Below are positions 5,498 through 6,323 of a stretch of DNA of 6,323 nucleotides, piece after piece (the stretch's first letter is position 1; each line of letters begins with the position of its first letter). Below the pieces are notes generated by a model. The model saw only the letters and a list, made by a program, of their open reading frames with translations. It was not told the DNA's origin and made no database searches. The position numbers were made by a program, and so were the translations under genes. The DNA is from Microbacteriaceae bacterium (GTDB lineage: Bacteria > Actinomycetota > Actinomycetes > Actinomycetales > Microbacteriaceae), in assembly GCA_012511645.1 (NCBI GenBank), contig JAAZFP010000342.1:1-6323 (forward strand), in the 5' to 3' direction.

Positions 5498-6323
5498 CGC
5501 TCCATGAGCAGGTGCGTGGCCATGAGCTCACCGGGGTTGGTTTGTGCGGCGAGCAGTGAGAGTTCGCCGCACAGCACCGTCGCAGCCATCAGTGAGGCGA
5601 GACGGCGAGCGTTCTCGCCCGGCTCACGATCGTCGCGGCACCCGAGTTTCTCGAGCGCGTCGTTGATCTGGGTGAGGTGTTTGCCATTACCTACCGTACC
5701 GACGATCAGGTGCGGCAAACTGCATGAAAAGTAGAGCCCCTCGTCGCGGGCTTCAGCGTAGGTGATGCCCTGCGAGCCCTCAACGATGTTGGCGGCGTCT
5801 TGCCCTGTCGCGAGATAGAAGGCGAGCAGCATGTTGGCGTAGTGTGCGTTTGCCGAGCGAATGGCGCCAGCGATGGTCGAACCGACGAGGTTCTTGCGCA
5901 CGACGAGGTCGGCCATTTCTTGTGCGGTGGTGCGCAGGCGACGCTCGACCACCTCGTGGGGCAGCAGAATGTCGGCGACGACGTTGCGGCCGCGGCCGAG
6001 GATACCGTTGACTGCGGTGGCCTTCTTGTCAGAGCAGAAGTTGCCCGAGATGGAGCCGTAGCTGAGGCCGATCTGCCATGACAGAATGCGCTGCATCAGC
6101 GCATCTGACGCGTTGGTGACCATGTTGTGGCCAGAGGCATCACCGGTTTTGTAGGCGAAGCGCACGAACAGCAAGTTGCCGACGACTTCGGGGTGTGCCT
6201 CAAGCAGGCGGGCGTGGCGGCTGCCCTGCGACACCACGTCTTGCAACTCGTCGAAGCGAGCCTGAATGATTTCTGCACCGGCGAACGCCTCGCGTGCGCC
6301 ATCGGCGGTGAACAGTACTGAGC
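5476..6323 (-). CDS. mvaA: Class I HMG-CoA reductase (5' partial)
   Basis: The enzyme reduces HMG-CoA to mevalonate with two NADPH, acting directly after MvaS. About 282 C-terminal residues are visible, and the frame is open to the right edge, so the start lies outside; the TTG at 6246 is internal because conserved sequence (ARFDELQDVVSQGSRHARLL) spans it. Class I features, shared with archaea and eukaryotes, are FKTGDAMG-like KTGDASGHNMVT (Ser at 6133-6135 replaces the usual Met), ISGNFCSDKK with the catalytic Lys (6025-6027), VNGILGRGRNVVA, VRKNLVGSTIAGAI, ATGQDAANIVEG with the catalytic Asp (5797-5799), SLPHLIVGTVGNG, PGENARRLA and GELSLLAA. The general-acid His is in MATHLLMER (5512-5514). 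The catalytic Glu of the ENVIG-type motif and the rest of the N-terminus lie outside. This is the same order (reductase, then synthase) as in Streptomyces mevalonate clusters. Confidence 0.96.
   Translation of the reverse strand, partial: SVLFTADGAREAFAGAEIIQARFDELQDVVSQGSRHARLLEAHPEVVGNLLFVRFAYKTGDASGHNMVTNASDALMQRILSWQIGLSYGSISGNFCSDKKATAVNGILGRGRNVVADILLPHEVVERRLRTTAQEMADLVVRKNLVGSTIAGAIRSANAHYANMLLAFYLATGQDAANIVEGSQGITYAEARDEGLYFSCSLPHLIVGTVGNGKHLTQINDALEKLGCRDDREPGENARRLASLMAATVLCGELSLLAAQTNPGELMATHLLMERKEQQSS

Noticed and set aside
5476..6246. mvaA as a complete short gene starting at the TTG at 6246
   Set aside because: Conserved reductase sequence continues upstream in frame to the window edge, so the TTG encodes an internal Leu and the gene is cut off by the window.

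Overview
The window looks like a chromosomal segment from a high-GC Gram-positive bacterium (Actinomycetota, plausibly Micrococcales/Microbacteriaceae). The signs are strong G/C preference at third codon positions, GatA and GatB sequences of actinobacterial character, a class I HMG-CoA reductase directly upstream of HMG-CoA synthase as in known actinobacterial mevalonate clusters, and a long hairpin with no T-tract after gatB. The genus assignment is inference only. Six protein genes fill almost the whole window, and there is no sign of mobile DNA, RNA genes or CRISPR.

Left part (1-617, plus strand): the 3' portion of tag, encoding a DNA-3-methyladenine glycosylase I. Its start lies before the window. 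The catalytic-pocket residues are conserved, but three of the four zinc ligands known from E. coli Tag are replaced. A 93-bp gap with a weak candidate promoter follows.

Centre (711-4100, plus strand): gatC-gatA-gatB, a compact operon for the tRNA-dependent amidotransferase GatCAB. GatB phosphorylates the misacylated Glu-tRNA(Gln) or Asp-tRNA(Asn), GatA releases ammonia from glutamine, and GatC holds the two together. gatC and gatA are 10 bp apart, and gatA and gatB overlap in a TAATG junction. All catalytic residues that can be checked are present.

Middle gap (4101-4270): a 170-bp region between convergent operons. It holds an 18-bp perfect hairpin (probable shared terminator) and smaller hairpins close to the mvaS stop codon.

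Right part (4271-6323, minus strand): mvaS (HMG-CoA synthase) preceded by mvaA (class I HMG-CoA reductase, whose 5' end runs off the window). The two overlap by ATGA. Together they carry acetoacetyl-CoA to mevalonate. The remaining mevalonate-pathway genes (kinases, decarboxylase, type 2 isomerase) would be expected just beyond the right edge.

No undescribed multi-gene system is visible. The most notable points are the probably zinc-free Tag, the mevalonate pathway in this lineage and the hairpin-rich convergent spacer.
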